A stretch of 64,000 nt of DNA from Shewanella sp. MR-4 (GCF_000014685.1 NC_008321.1:124001-188000); one strand, 5' to 3'; shown: positions 15,356 to 24,498, counted from the stretch's first letter. The notes: generated by a model from the sequence alone, not told the origin. Made by a program: numbers and translations.

Positions 15356-18166
15356 ATGCGAAGTTCAAAAAGTATCACAGCGTTAGGATTGATGTTGGCC
15401 TTGCTGAGTGGCGCAAGTATTGCGGCGCCCAATCATACGCCAGCGGATGCGGGTGTCATTAATAAAGAAAGGATCCTTTATTGGTTGATCAAGCGGGGTG
15501 AAGTCTCCGCCGATGCTAGCGACAGCGTTAAGCAAGCGGCCGTTGAAGCCTATATTGCCCGTGCCAGTCTAGCTCAGCCCAAAGAGCCGAGAATGGTGAT
15601 TGAGGCCGAACATGACAGACTGCAGAAAGTAAAATCGACAGCGATGATGCGCGCACCCGCACAGCGGGTGTTAGGGGATGCAGACGTGACCAAAACGGTG
15701 AAAGTATTAACCGTACTGATTGATTTTCCTGATTTAAAGTATAACAACAATGGTTTGACGGCGAGTGATACCGACATGTATTACTCAAGTTACCCCGCGT
15801 CTCACTACAAGAATTTACTCTTCTCCACCACTGGCTTTACGGGCCCGCAAGGTCAGACCTTAGACTCCGCCTATCAATATTACCAAGCCGTTTCAGGCAA
15901 GACTTTCTTCTTTACTGGCGACGTGAAAGGTTGGTACACAGCAAGCCAAAATGCCGATTACTATGGCGCCAATAATGCTGGTAGGGGGAGTGATGCTAAT
16001 GTGACTGAGCTGGTTAAAGAGGCCGTTAGCCAAGCGGTTGCCAATATGTCGGCGGCGGAACTCGCAACCTATGATATTGAAGATCCATACGATTTAAATA
16101 ATAACGGCAATTTAGATGAACCCGATGGCATTATTGACCATGTGATGATTTTCCACTCCAGTATTGGTGAAGAAACTGGCGGCGGTAAATTAGGGGACAA
16201 CGCGATTTGGTCGCACCGTTATTATGTTGACCAGAGCACGCAAGGTTATAGCCTACCTGGGTCGACCAAAAAACTCTTCGGTTACACCATTCAACCAATC
16301 GATGCGGCGACAGGGGTCTGTACCCATGAGTTTGGCCACGATCTGGGCTTGCCCGATGAATATGACACGACGGAGAACACCAATAAAGATGGTTCTCCCG
16401 TGGGTGCTTGGTCTTTAATGTCTTCGGGTAGTTGGACTGGCGCCATCCCTGGTACTAAACCTAGCGGTTTTAGCCCCTACGCGCGCTCCTATTTACAGGA
16501 AAAATATAAAGGTAAATGGCTGAATGAGCGTGAAATCAGCTTAGACAGTATTCCTAAATCTGGTATGGAAGTGACACTGAATCAGGCGTCAAATCAAGAA
16601 GTAGTGAACCAGGTATCGATTCAGCTTCCTGCGACACAAATTGCCTTTAAAACACCTTATGAAGGGAGCTATCAGTATTACTCCGGCCAAGGAAACATGC
16701 TGAGCAATAGCATGAGCTTTACGGCAAACTTACCGGCGACGAGTGAAAAACTCACGCTTGCGATGCAGGCGAGTTGGGAGGTTGAAGCCGACTACGACTA
16801 TATGCAGGTCAAAGTGAACGGTGTGGCGATTGCGGGCAATTACACTAAGTCCGTCAACGCGATTAACAGCGCTCGACATATTATTACGGGTAAATCATCG
16901 AGCATTTCGGCAGCGGTCGGCAGCGACGCTTGGGTGGGGTTGGAATATGATCTGTCAGCCTACGCTGGCAAAGCTGTGACGATTGAATTTACCTATGTGA
17001 CCGATGAGGGGGTGAGCGAATCAGGTATCACTATCGACAATATCAGTATCAAACAAGGTGCAGCTGAGCTGTATGCCGATAATGCTGAGGTTGCGGGTCA
17101 AGCGACTCTGGCTGGTTACAGTCGGATCACCAATACGCGCCCAGGTGCAGCATCCCGCTACTTAATCCAATTACGTAGTCACAATGGTGTCGATGCCGGA
17201 TTAAAGAATGAAGGTTTTGATCCCGGCGTACTCCTGTGGTTAGAGGATTTTAGTTATTACGATAACAATGTGTCTGATCATCCCGGCCGAAGCTTAATAG
17301 GCGTGATTGATGCGGATCAGAACATGATTGGCAACAACTCGACCGATGTACAAATCCGCGATGCGGCCTTCAGCCTAGTCAGACAAACGGCTTATACTGG
17401 CGACACTAACCTCGAACCTACGAGTCTGTTTGACGATAGTTTCGATTACAGTGCACCGCTCCAACCACAGTCGGGGATGGTGCTGCAAAAGCTGGGCTTG
17501 ACGATGCAAGTGGTCTCTCAAGCCAGTGACAACAGCACCGCGGTGATCCGTTTAGCCAATGCGAATGCCGATCCCGCATTAACGCCCTTAACGGCAGCGA
17601 TCAATCTAAGCCAAAATGGCTTAACAGCCTCTGTTACTGCAGTGGTTGATGGTGGCGAAGGCGCATACACTTATGCTTGGGATTTTGGTGTTGCGGGAGC
17701 GACCAGCACTTCAGCGTCGGCGACTTATACCTACGCGAACGCAGGAACCTATACGCTGACCTTAACGGTAACCGATGCCAAAGGCACAATTGCTACTGCC
17801 ACTAAAACGCTTGTGATGAGCTTGCCCTTAACCGCTGGTTTTAGTGCCAGTGCCAACCAGCTTACGGTGAACTTTAGCAATACCTCGGCAGGTGGTGTTG
17901 GTAGCCGCAGCTATACATGGAACTTTGGCGATGGCACCTCAAGCACCTCGGTATCGCCATCCCATACTTATACTCGCGCGGGCACTTACCTTGTCACACT
18001 GACAGTGAAAGATACCCAAAACGCTACAGCAAGCAGCAGCTCAAGCGTTACCGTGTCTGAGCCAACGACACCGGGTGAAACCCCAAGTAGTGGCGGTGGT
18101 GGCAGTCTAAGCTGGCTGAGCCTGATGTTGCTCGGTGGTTTTGCGTGGCGCCGCCAGCGTCAATAA
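15356..18166 (+). CDS. Secreted M6 family metalloprotease with PKD repeats and GlyGly-CTERM tail
   Basis: A 936-residue secreted protease. A signal peptide ends near SIAAPN. A propeptide-like region (to about 115) follows, then an M6 (immune inhibitor A-like) catalytic domain with the zinc motif HEFGH at 324-328, extended as LGLPDEYDT. A large beta-rich region is next. Two PKD domains (about 745-825 and 825-900) have the YTYAWDFG and RSYTWNFGDGTSS signatures. The last ~26 residues form a GlyGly-CTERM signal: GGGGSL, a hydrophobic helix, then RRQRQ. Such tails are processed by rhombosortase and occur on type II secretion substrates, so the gsp operon later in this window is the probable exporter. 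ATG at 15356 follows AAGGAAGAG. Confidence 0.9.
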   Translation: MRSSKSITALGLMLALLSGASIAAPNHTPADAGVINKERILYWLIKRGEVSADASDSVKQAAVEAYIARASLAQPKEPRMVIEAEHDRLQKVKSTAMMRAPAQRVLGDADVTKTVKVLTVLIDFPDLKYNNNGLTASDTDMYYSSYPASHYKNLLFSTTGFTGPQGQTLDSAYQYYQAVSGKTFFFTGDVKGWYTASQNADYYGANNAGRGSDANVTELVKEAVSQAVANMSAAELATYDIEDPYDLNNNGNLDEPDGIIDHVMIFHSSIGEETGGGKLGDNAIWSHRYYVDQSTQGYSLPGSTKKLFGYTIQPIDAATGVCTHEFGHDLGLPDEYDTTENTNKDGSPVGAWSLMSSGSWTGAIPGTKPSGFSPYARSYLQEKYKGKWLNEREISLDSIPKSGMEVTLNQASNQEVVNQVSIQLPATQIAFKTPYEGSYQYYSGQGNMLSNSMSFTANLPATSEKLTLAMQASWEVEADYDYMQVKVNGVAIAGNYTKSVNAINSARHIITGKSSSISAAVGSDAWVGLEYDLSAYAGKAVTIEFTYVTDEGVSESGITIDNISIKQGAAELYADNAEVAGQATLAGYSRITNTRPGAASRYLIQLRSHNGVDAGLKNEGFDPGVLLWLEDFSYYDNNVSDHPGRSLIGVIDADQNMIGNNSTDVQIRDAAFSLVRQTAYTGDTNLEPTSLFDDSFDYSAPLQPQSGMVLQKLGLTMQVVSQASDNSTAVIRLANANADPALTPLTAAINLSQNGLTASVTAVVDGGEGAYTYAWDFGVAGATSTSASATYTYANAGTYTLTLTVTDAKGTIATATKTLVMSLPLTAGFSASANQLTVNFSNTSAGGVGSRSYTWNFGDGTSSTSVSPSHTYTRAGTYLVTLTVKDTQNATASSSSSVTVSEPTTPGETPSSGGGGSLSWLSLMLLGGFAWRRQRQ

Positions 18167-18181
18167 GCGGATGTGCTAACG

Positions 18182-18216
18182 AAAAATGCCTCTGATATAG
18201 AGGCATTTTTGTTTTT
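18182..18216 (+). terminator. Terminator after the M6 protease
   Basis: Stem AAAAATGCCTCT / AGAGGCATTTTT with a 5-nt loop and a T-rich 3' side, 15 bp after the protease stop. It can also serve the converging ubiC gene. Confidence 0.85.
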
Positions 18217-18226
18217 AGCACTTGAG

Positions 18227-18799
18227 TTAGTCTAGTTTTAACTTAGCCATCGCTTGTACTGCGGCCGGGAGGAACATTTCGCTGACAAACATTTCCTCCT
18301 GGTCATGGTGAAAATATCGACGTCGGCCCCAGAGCTCGTGTTCGACATTTTGCGCTAAACTCTGAGCGAGCTGGGCGAGGCGACTCTCGGTGGTAAAGCG
18401 GGCGATTTCGATGCGACCAGGCACAAAACTATCTTGGCTAAACAATAATTCACCGAGTGGACGTGTACCTAGGCCTAAAAAATCAGCTTGGCGGGTCGAT
18501 AATAAAGACTGAGGGATCAAGGTTCTAGCAAATACCCAAGGCACAGAGTCGAGGCAGAGTAAGACTTCGCGTACCCAAACGGCGTTTTGCTTGGGATATT
18601 CTCCTTCGAGCGGGACGCATTGGCCTTCACCGAGGATTTTGACTTCGAACTTATCGCAACAGCCCTTGAGCTTTTGAGTCAGGCTTCCCGGCGCCAGTAA
18701 CCATTCTTTGAGGGGAGAAGAGGGAAGATTTTTGGCGTTATCGGCACAAAACCATTGAATAGATTCGCCATAGGGAAAGCTTAAGCTGGTCACACTCAT
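18227..18799 (-). CDS. ubiC: Chorismate lyase
   Basis: A 190-residue protein of the UbiC family, which converts chorismate to 4-hydroxybenzoate plus pyruvate, the first step of ubiquinone synthesis. Recognisable blocks are VWVREVLLCLDSVPWVFARTLIP (the Arg-containing active-site strand), LGTRPLGELLF, and the C-terminal WGRRRYFHHDQEEMFVSEMFLP. Length agrees with the family, although E. coli UbiC is slightly shorter. UbiA is not adjacent. It converges on the M6 protease and shares the terminator. Confidence 0.9.
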   Translation of the reverse strand: MSVTSLSFPYGESIQWFCADNAKNLPSSPLKEWLLAPGSLTQKLKGCCDKFEVKILGEGQCVPLEGEYPKQNAVWVREVLLCLDSVPWVFARTLIPQSLLSTRQADFLGLGTRPLGELLFSQDSFVPGRIEIARFTTESRLAQLAQSLAQNVEHELWGRRRYFHHDQEEMFVSEMFLPAAVQAMAKLKLD

Positions 18800-18900
18800 T
18801 AAATACTCGTTACAATATAAGCAAACGTCGGCAGTCTACCAGATAGATTGGGAAGTTTCTTCCATTGACCATTATTGTTTTTAGGGAGCTGTAAACCGCG

Positions 18901-19311
18901 ATGAAAAAATTATTATCAGCCTGCCTGATCTTATTCAGTGTTGTATTGAGTGCATATGCGGCCGACGAGAAAGAAGCTGCTCCCGCTGGAGATTACGCTT
19001 ACTACGGTTTTGAACCCGAAATCGTGACTAACTATATTTCAAACCGCAAGAAGCTGGGGTTTGTGAAGATCAGTGTCGAGCTGATGGTGAAAAATCCCGA
19101 TGATCTCGTCATCCTCGAGCGCCATGACCCGCTGCTGCGCGCCGCGATTATCGAAGTGCTGGGTAATCAGGCCGAAGAAAAGATTAAGTCCCTCACTGGC
19201 CGCGAAGAAATCCGCCGTGAGTGTTTCGATATGGTGAATAATCTGCTGACCAAAGAAGCGGGCAAACCTCTCGTGGTCAACCTGCTGTTTACCTCCTATC
19301 TTTACGATTAA
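18901..19311 (+). CDS. Secreted FliL-like protein
   Basis: A 136-residue protein. It has a cleavable-looking signal peptide (hydrophobic residues 4-18, AYAADE) and then a FliL domain: YYGFEPEIVTNYI, LGFVKISVELMVKNPDDLVILERHDPLLRAAIIEVLG, and EIRRECFDMVNNLLTKEAGKPLVVNLLFTSYLYD. Canonical FliL is a stator-associated flagellar protein anchored by an uncleaved N-terminal helix and encoded among flagellar genes. This one is outside any flagellar cluster, between ubiC and rlmF, so its role may differ. The gene starts directly after a purine-rich AGGGAGC leader. Confidence 0.75.
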   Translation: MKKLLSACLILFSVVLSAYAADEKEAAPAGDYAYYGFEPEIVTNYISNRKKLGFVKISVELMVKNPDDLVILERHDPLLRAAIIEVLGNQAEEKIKSLTGREEIRRECFDMVNNLLTKEAGKPLVVNLLFTSYLYD

Positions 19312-19370
19312 TCTCGCTACTATGCTAAGGGCTGAACTTTGGTTCAGCCCGCCCTTGCTGATAAGTCATT

Positions 19371-20465
19371 ATGCCTAAACCCGCCATTAAAACTGCCGCT
19401 AAACCCGCGACGTCATCCGCAGGAAAACGAGGTAAGCCAATCACGCCAAAATCGGTAGCCAAACCCCAAGCTGCGAAACCGAAAACGGTCAGCAAGCCCA
19501 AAGTAAAGCCCGGCGAGAAGAAGCGCTTACATCCACGTAATTTGCATATTAATGGCTATGACTTTCCGGTACTGATGGTGAGTTATCCCAAGCTAAAAGC
19601 CTTTGTTCGGCCCACGCCCTATGGCGACTTGTCTATCGATTTTGCCGATCCCTCGGCGGTAAAAACTCTTAATGCGGCTCTCTTGCAACATCATTATGGG
19701 CTGGCATTTTGGGATATTCCCAAGGGCGCGCTGTGCCCACCAATCCCTGGACGGGTCGATTATCTGCACTACTTGGCCGATCTGTTATTTGAGGGCGGCA
19801 AAGTTAAGCGCGCTGCGGCAATCCGTGCCTTAGATATAGGCACTGGGGCGAATGGTGTTTACGCCATCTTAGGGCATCAAGTGTATGACTGGCAGTTTGT
19901 CGCCTCGGATATTAATCCTCAGTCGCTTACCAATGTGCAGCGGATTATCGACAATAACCCGAGTTTGCAGGGGCACTTATCCTTAAGGCGGCAGCAGGAT
20001 GACAAGGCGGTCTTTAAGGGGATTATTCAAGCTTCTGATCGCTTCGAGCTAACCCTGTGCAATCCTCCCTTTCATGGCTCGTTAAAAGAAGCGAGTCAAG
20101 GCTCGCTGCGTAAGGTGCGTAATCTGCAACTTAATCGGGGTGAGCAGCCTAAAGCGACCAGCGCGACCTTAAACTTTGGCGGTCAGGCGGCGGAGTTATG
20201 GTGCCAAGGGGGGGAAAAGCAATTTTTAGCAACTATGATCCGCGAGAGCCAAGCGTTTGCCGAGCAGTGTTTGTGGTTTACCAGCTTAGTGTCGAAGCAG
20301 GAGAATCTAAAGCCCTGTTATCAGGCTTTGGAAAAGTTAGGTGTCGATACCGTTAAAACCATCGAGATGCAGCAGGGCAATAAGATCACTCGGTTACTCG
20401 CATGGAGTTTCCATTCGCAGGCTAAACGTTTGCAGTGGCGAAATCAGATAGTTAGCGGGACATAA
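19371..20465 (+). CDS. rlmF: 23S rRNA (adenine1618-N6)-methyltransferase
   Basis: A 364-residue SAM-dependent methyltransferase of the RlmF (YbiN) family, which methylates A1618 of 23S rRNA. After an N-terminal ~50-residue Lys/Pro/Ala-rich extension come LHPRNLHINGYDFPVLM, the SAM-binding ALDIGTGANGVYAILG, the Asp-containing VASDINPQSL, and the catalytic CNPPFH motif near residue 233. The RVDYLHYLADLL block is also typical. The basic extension is longer than in E. coli and likely binds RNA or is disordered. The gene ends in a perfect terminator. Confidence 0.9.
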   Translation: MPKPAIKTAAKPATSSAGKRGKPITPKSVAKPQAAKPKTVSKPKVKPGEKKRLHPRNLHINGYDFPVLMVSYPKLKAFVRPTPYGDLSIDFADPSAVKTLNAALLQHHYGLAFWDIPKGALCPPIPGRVDYLHYLADLLFEGGKVKRAAAIRALDIGTGANGVYAILGHQVYDWQFVASDINPQSLTNVQRIIDNNPSLQGHLSLRRQQDDKAVFKGIIQASDRFELTLCNPPFHGSLKEASQGSLRKVRNLQLNRGEQPKATSATLNFGGQAAELWCQGGEKQFLATMIRESQAFAEQCLWFTSLVSKQENLKPCYQALEKLGVDTVKTIEMQQGNKITRLLAWSFHSQAKRLQWRNQIVSGT

Positions 20466-20495
20466 AACACAGGCGCCGAGAGCGCCTGTGTTTTT
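20465..20495 (+). terminator. Terminator between rlmF and the DUF333 gene
   Basis: Stem AAACACAGGCGC / GCGCCTGTGTTT with a 5-nt loop and T tract, overlapping the end of the rlmF stop region. The two genes converge here. Confidence 0.85.
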
Positions 20496-20507
20496 AGTCA
20501 GCCTCAA

Positions 20508-20804
20508 TTACTGGGCTTTTTCCTGTGGATGGTCACGGCGAAATAGTGCCCACTCATCAATTTTTTCACCGCTTGGCAAAGTACAGACACCTTGTTCACC
20601 TTCAGCAGTCTTTTGGATTTCCGAGGTGCCGCCCAGTGAGACGCAATATTCGGCGGCTGGATTGGCGATTTTCACTTTAGTTGCTGCTTTAGTTTCAGTT
20701 TTTACTTCGGCTGGCGCCTGGGTTGCAGGCTCGGTTTTGTCGCCGCAGCCGGCTAAGCTGCCGCACATAATCAGGCCGATTAACAGTGGTGATGTTAACT
20801 TCAT
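20508..20804 (-). CDS. DUF333 lipoprotein
   Basis: A 98-residue lipoprotein. The lipobox LAGC places the lipidated Cys at residue 20. An Ala/Thr/Lys linker follows, then a DUF333 domain: NPAAEYCVSLGGTSEIQKTAEGEQGVCTLPSGEKIDEWALFRRDHP, with the paired cysteines and the closing WALFRR of the family (sometimes labelled putative hemolysin, without support for that activity). The start follows AAGGAAAACAGC. It stands 25 bp downstream of the Bax-inhibitor gene on the same strand. Confidence 0.8.
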   Translation of the reverse strand: MKLTSPLLIGLIMCGSLAGCGDKTEPATQAPAEVKTETKAATKVKIANPAAEYCVSLGGTSEIQKTAEGEQGVCTLPSGEKIDEWALFRRDHPQEKAQ

Positions 20805-20829
20805 GCTGTTTTCCTTGTCGTTGAGTGAC

Positions 20830-21492
20830 TTATTTACGTCCTAAAATCCGCAAGATACGCAGAAATAGGTTGATGATATCCATATACAACGCGGCGGCGC
20901 TGTCGACGGCATTATCGACCGTCTTAGGGATCTGATTCGCGCGCCCCCAATCGTAGCCAATGTAGCCGCAGAATATGAGCACAACTATCCAGTCTAAAAT
21001 ACCGTGATGGGTATTAAAGATAAATATTTCAATCAGTTCTATAACTATCACCAGCAAGAGTGCCATAGTCAGCACCCCAACAATTTTTTGGAAGAAAGCC
21101 GGAAACAATGTTCCCAAACACATCATGGCGATAGTCACTAGGCCCGTTATCCGAATCGCTTCAGTTACCAGCTCAGGGTCGTATTGGCTGACGACCATGT
21201 TAATGATCAAGCCGAAGGGCACGACCACAAAGTTGTAGCCGATAAAGCTGACGAGGGGATTGCTGGAGCGTTGGAACAGATAAATACCGAAGAAACAGGA
21301 GGCGAAATAACCGATAAAGAAAATCCACGGATTAACGCTGGCAATCGCTTCGGGGTCGATATGGCTGACCATCATATAGTTCACGGCAAAACCCCAAAGC
21401 AGGGTTAAGCCAATCACTAAATTATAAAGACCCGCGCCTATGAGAGTGTCATTGGTCGTGCGGCGGTCGAATACGCTGTCTCCAGAATCCAT
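20830..21492 (-). CDS. Bax inhibitor-1 / YccA-family membrane protein
   Basis: A 220-residue protein with about seven hydrophobic segments, typical of the BI-1 (TMBIM) superfamily. Recognisable are the N-terminal TLIGAGLYNLVIGLTLLWG, FFIGYFASCFFGIYL, and the C-terminal IFCGYIGYDWGRANQIP and ALYMDIINLFLRILRILGRK. The family includes YccA, an FtsH modulator, and a pH-gated calcium leak in Bacillus, but this member's role is unknown. AAGGAT precedes the start. It is likely cotranscribed with the DUF333 gene. Confidence 0.8.
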   Translation of the reverse strand: MDSGDSVFDRRTTNDTLIGAGLYNLVIGLTLLWGFAVNYMMVSHIDPEAIASVNPWIFFIGYFASCFFGIYLFQRSSNPLVSFIGYNFVVVPFGLIINMVVSQYDPELVTEAIRITGLVTIAMMCLGTLFPAFFQKIVGVLTMALLLVIVIELIEIFIFNTHHGILDWIVVLIFCGYIGYDWGRANQIPKTVDNAVDSAAALYMDIINLFLRILRILGRK

Positions 21493-21529
21493 TTGATTTT
21501 TATATCCTTAGTTGTTGAAAGTAAGCTAG

Positions 21530-22291
21530 TTACTGACTGCAAATCTTGCAGTGGGGTTGTTTAGGGAGTTTCATTTCGCGAAATTCCATGGTCATGGCAT
21601 CGATCATCAATATTCGTCCGGCGAGTGTTTTGCCCATTCCCGCAATAACTTTAATGGCTTCGACGGCCTGTAAGCAGCCGACCATGCCCACCACGGGGGC
21701 GAGAATGCCTGACTCGACACAGCTGAGTTGTTGCTCGCCGAAAAGTGAACTAAAGCAATGATAACAAGGTGTTTGTGCTTGATAGTCGAAGACGGTAACC
21801 ATGCCTTCCATACGAATCGCGGCGGCCGAGACCAGTGGGATCTTGTGCTTAAAACAGCTCTGATTTAACTGTTCACGCACACTCACATTGTCGGTGCAAT
21901 CGACCACGATACTGTGGCTGGCGACTAAGGCATCGATTTCATGGTCATCCAATACCGCATTGATGGTATTGATTTTAACGTGGGGATTGAGCCGATTAAG
22001 GTTCTGCTTGGCCGATTCGACCTTAGGTTGGCCGATAGTGGCATCCTGGTGCAGCACTTGGCGCTGCAGGTTAGAGAGTTCGACCGTATCGAAATCCACT
22101 AACGTTAACTCGCCAATGCCCGCAACGGTTAGATATTGCCCCGCCGCGCAGCCTAAACCGCCGGCGCCAATCATCAAGACTTTGGCGAGTTTTAAACGTT
22201 CTTGGCCATCGATATCCATTGCTTTGATGGAGATTTGGCGGCTGTAGCGGATGAGTTCACCGTCGCTGAGGATCTCTAGTTGTTCATTCAT
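21530..22291 (-). CDS. moeB: Molybdopterin-synthase adenylyltransferase MoeB
   Basis: A 253-residue E1-like enzyme that adenylates the C-terminus of the small molybdopterin-synthase subunit MoaD. It shows RYSRQISIKAMDIDGQERL, the nucleotide-binding LMIGAGGLGCAAGQYL, and VDFDTVELSNLQRQVLH. Two CxxC pairs (CYHC and the terminal CKIC) bind structural zinc. The length is close to that of E. coli MoeB. It is 11 bp downstream of moeA on the same strand, an operon arrangement common in gammaproteobacteria. Confidence 0.92.
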   Translation of the reverse strand: MNEQLEILSDGELIRYSRQISIKAMDIDGQERLKLAKVLMIGAGGLGCAAGQYLTVAGIGELTLVDFDTVELSNLQRQVLHQDATIGQPKVESAKQNLNRLNPHVKINTINAVLDDHEIDALVASHSIVVDCTDNVSVREQLNQSCFKHKIPLVSAAAIRMEGMVTVFDYQAQTPCYHCFSSLFGEQQLSCVESGILAPVVGMVGCLQAVEAIKVIAGMGKTLAGRILMIDAMTMEFREMKLPKQPHCKICSQ

Positions 22292-22302
22292 CGAGGCGCA
22301 CC

Positions 22303-23556
22303 TTAGCAGAGCACTGAATTAAAAGGTTCAACCGTCACTTGCGTACCCACAGCCGTGTCACCTTGGAATTGCTCCAGCAGCACGAAACAATTCGCCAGAC
22401 TCATAGAGGTCAACATGCCCGAACCTTGGCTGCCCGTGATGGCCACTTCCAATTCGCCCTGTGCATTGCGGGATAAAATGCCGCGCTGATACTCGACGCG
22501 GCCGGGCTGTTTACGCACGGGTGTTGTCAGGGTGGCGGATAGCATCAGTGGCGCTTTCGGGGTTAAGCCCTGCATCTTATTTAAGATTGGCCACACCAAC
22601 TTGTAGAAGGTCACCATGGATGAGACTGGATTGCCCGGTAAGCCGCAGAATACCGCCTTGCCTATGCGTCCCATGGCGAAGGGTTTACCCGGTTTAATGG
22701 CGAGTTTCCAGAAGGTGATTTTGCCTTCTTCATCGAGTATTTGTTTGGTGAAGTCAGCTTCACCGACCGAGACGCCGCCCGAGGTTAACACCATATCCGC
22801 TTGGCTTGCGGCATGGCGAAATGCGTGGCGAATAGCCTCTGGGTCGTCGGCTATCACGCCTAAATCCAGCCATTCCACATTGGCGCGGCTGAGTAAACCT
22901 TGGATGGAATAACGGTTCGAATCGTAAATTTGTCCCGGCGCTAAGTCACTGCCGACGGGGCGAAGTTCATCACCTGTGGAGAAAAACGCCACCTTAAGTT
23001 GGCGGTAAACCCGCACCTGACTCACGCCAATGGTGGCTAATACGCCCAGTTCTGCGGCTTTAATTTCGATGCCCGCTTTCAGCACTTTAGTGCCTTGCAG
23101 CAATTCCTCACCACGGCAGCGAACATTGGCGCCCTTCGCCTTAGGGTGATTGATTTGGATTTGGTTGCCCTGTGCTTGAGTCTCTTCCTGCATTTGCACT
23201 GTGTCATAACCCGCGGGCACGGGCGCGCCCGTCATAATGCGTACACAGGAATTTGGGGTGATTTCACCTTCAAAACCATGGCCCGCGAAGGAGCTGCCAA
23301 TCAGTGTCAGTGTGGTTTGATGGGTTTCAGTCGCTAAATCGGCAAAGCGAAAGGCGTAGCCGTCCATCGAAGAGTTATCGAAGGGCGGCAAATCGATACA
23401 AGAGGCCAAATCCTCGGCTAAAACGCGGCCAAGCGCGTGGGGAAGGGTAACGACTTCGGTGTCTGACACTGGGCTAACCTGCTCAAGCAGAAGGGGAATG
23501 GCTTGATCTGGATGCATTAAGCTAGGTTGCGAACAAGGATCGGCTTTCACGGACAT
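22303..23556 (-). CDS. moeA: Molybdopterin molybdotransferase MoeA
   Basis: A 417-residue enzyme inserting molybdenum into adenylylated molybdopterin. It shows LPPFDNSSMDGYAFRF near the N-terminus, RIMTGAPVPAGYDTVQMQEE, FFSTGDELRPVG, GQIYDSNRYSIQGLL, and MVLTSGGVSVGEADFTKQIL with the MoCF-binding loop. The substrate-binding GLPGNPVSSMVTFYKLV is also present. ATG at 23556 is preferred because AAGGAAG is well placed; an earlier in-frame start would add 27 unlikely residues. It is the first gene of a moeA-moeB operon. Confidence 0.92.
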   Translation of the reverse strand: MSVKADPCSQPSLMHPDQAIPLLLEQVSPVSDTEVVTLPHALGRVLAEDLASCIDLPPFDNSSMDGYAFRFADLATETHQTTLTLIGSSFAGHGFEGEITPNSCVRIMTGAPVPAGYDTVQMQEETQAQGNQIQINHPKAKGANVRCRGEELLQGTKVLKAGIEIKAAELGVLATIGVSQVRVYRQLKVAFFSTGDELRPVGSDLAPGQIYDSNRYSIQGLLSRANVEWLDLGVIADDPEAIRHAFRHAASQADMVLTSGGVSVGEADFTKQILDEEGKITFWKLAIKPGKPFAMGRIGKAVFCGLPGNPVSSMVTFYKLVWPILNKMQGLTPKAPLMLSATLTTPVRKQPGRVEYQRGILSRNAQGELEVAITGSQGSGMLTSMSLANCFVLLEQFQGDTAVGTQVTVEPFNSVLC

Positions 23557-23884
23557 CGGGTCTTCCTTATGGGCAAAAGATTGGGCAAATATGGGGGCTA
23601 TTATGCCACGCTGTGCTTGCTTGGCTATGATCTGCATAGGAGTTTATGTGATTTGTCAGACAGTTTCCCCCTTAAGTGCTGCCTAAGGTGAATCCTTCTA
23701 CTCTGTGATTTTTCAGTACAGTTCAGGCGGCGCTAAACGCGAGTCTATGAACAAATGCAAATCATTTTTATCAACTAATCATTAACTTAGCTAAATAAAC
23801 AAAGGTAAATTTTGTTGCTTTTGGCGACGCCCTTCATGACAATGAGTGCCAAGATTTCAGTTCGAATGCCCAAGAGGATTAACT

Positions 23885-24421
23885 ATGCTGTCTGCAACCA
23901 TGATCGAAAAGTTGAATGAACAAATTAATATGGAGTTCTTCTCCTCTAATTTATACCTGCAAATGAGTGCATGGTGTGAAGATCAAGGCTTTGAAGGCGC
24001 AGCAAAATTTATGCGCGAACATGCGGATGAAGAGATGGGCCATATGCGTCGTTTGTTCACTTATGTGAGCGAAACCGGCGGCTTACCGCTACTGGGTGCA
24101 ATTGAAGCGCCGCAGTCGCAGTTTGACTCTCTGCTGGCGTTATTCGAGCTGACCTATGAGCACGAGCAGCTGATCACCAGTAAGATCAATGCCTTGGCCC
24201 ATGCGGCCTTTTCAAACCAAGATTATTCGACCTTCAACTTCCTGCAATGGTATGTGGCCGAGCAGCACGAAGAAGAAAAACTGTTTAAGTCGATTGTCGA
24301 TAAGATCCGTTTAGTGGGCGAAGATGGTAAAGCACTGTTCTTTATCGATAAAGATTTAGCTAAGTTGGCATCAAAGGGCGGTGAGAGCATTATGAACCCC
24401 CAAAGCCAGCCACAGGCTTAA
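23885..24421 (+). CDS. ftnA: Non-heme ferritin
   Basis: A 178-residue four-helix ferritin. All iron-site residues of E. coli FtnA are in register: Glu17, Glu50, His53, Glu94, Gln127 and Glu130, so a working ferroxidase centre is expected. No heme-binding Met as in bacterioferritin is evident. It stores iron in the cytoplasm. ATG at 23885 lies behind AAGAGGATTAACT; the longer open frame upstream starts in a region with no family similarity. A Fur-like AT-rich stretch occurs near 23753-23775, and a terminator follows the gene, so it is monocistronic. Confidence 0.92.
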   Translation: MLSATMIEKLNEQINMEFFSSNLYLQMSAWCEDQGFEGAAKFMREHADEEMGHMRRLFTYVSETGGLPLLGAIEAPQSQFDSLLALFELTYEHEQLITSKINALAHAAFSNQDYSTFNFLQWYVAEQHEEEKLFKSIVDKIRLVGEDGKALFFIDKDLAKLASKGGESIMNPQSQPQA

Positions 24422-24437
24422 GCCTAATCGCTAGGGT

Positions 24438-24463
24438 AAAAAGCAGCTTAGGCTGCTTTTTTA
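24438..24463 (+). terminator. Terminator of ftnA
   Basis: Stem AAAAGCAGC / GCTGCTTTT with a 4-nt loop and T tract, about 17 bp after the stop. Confidence 0.85.
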
Positions 24464-24498
24464 TTGAAGATAATCAGGGGATTACTAGGTCTACATCA

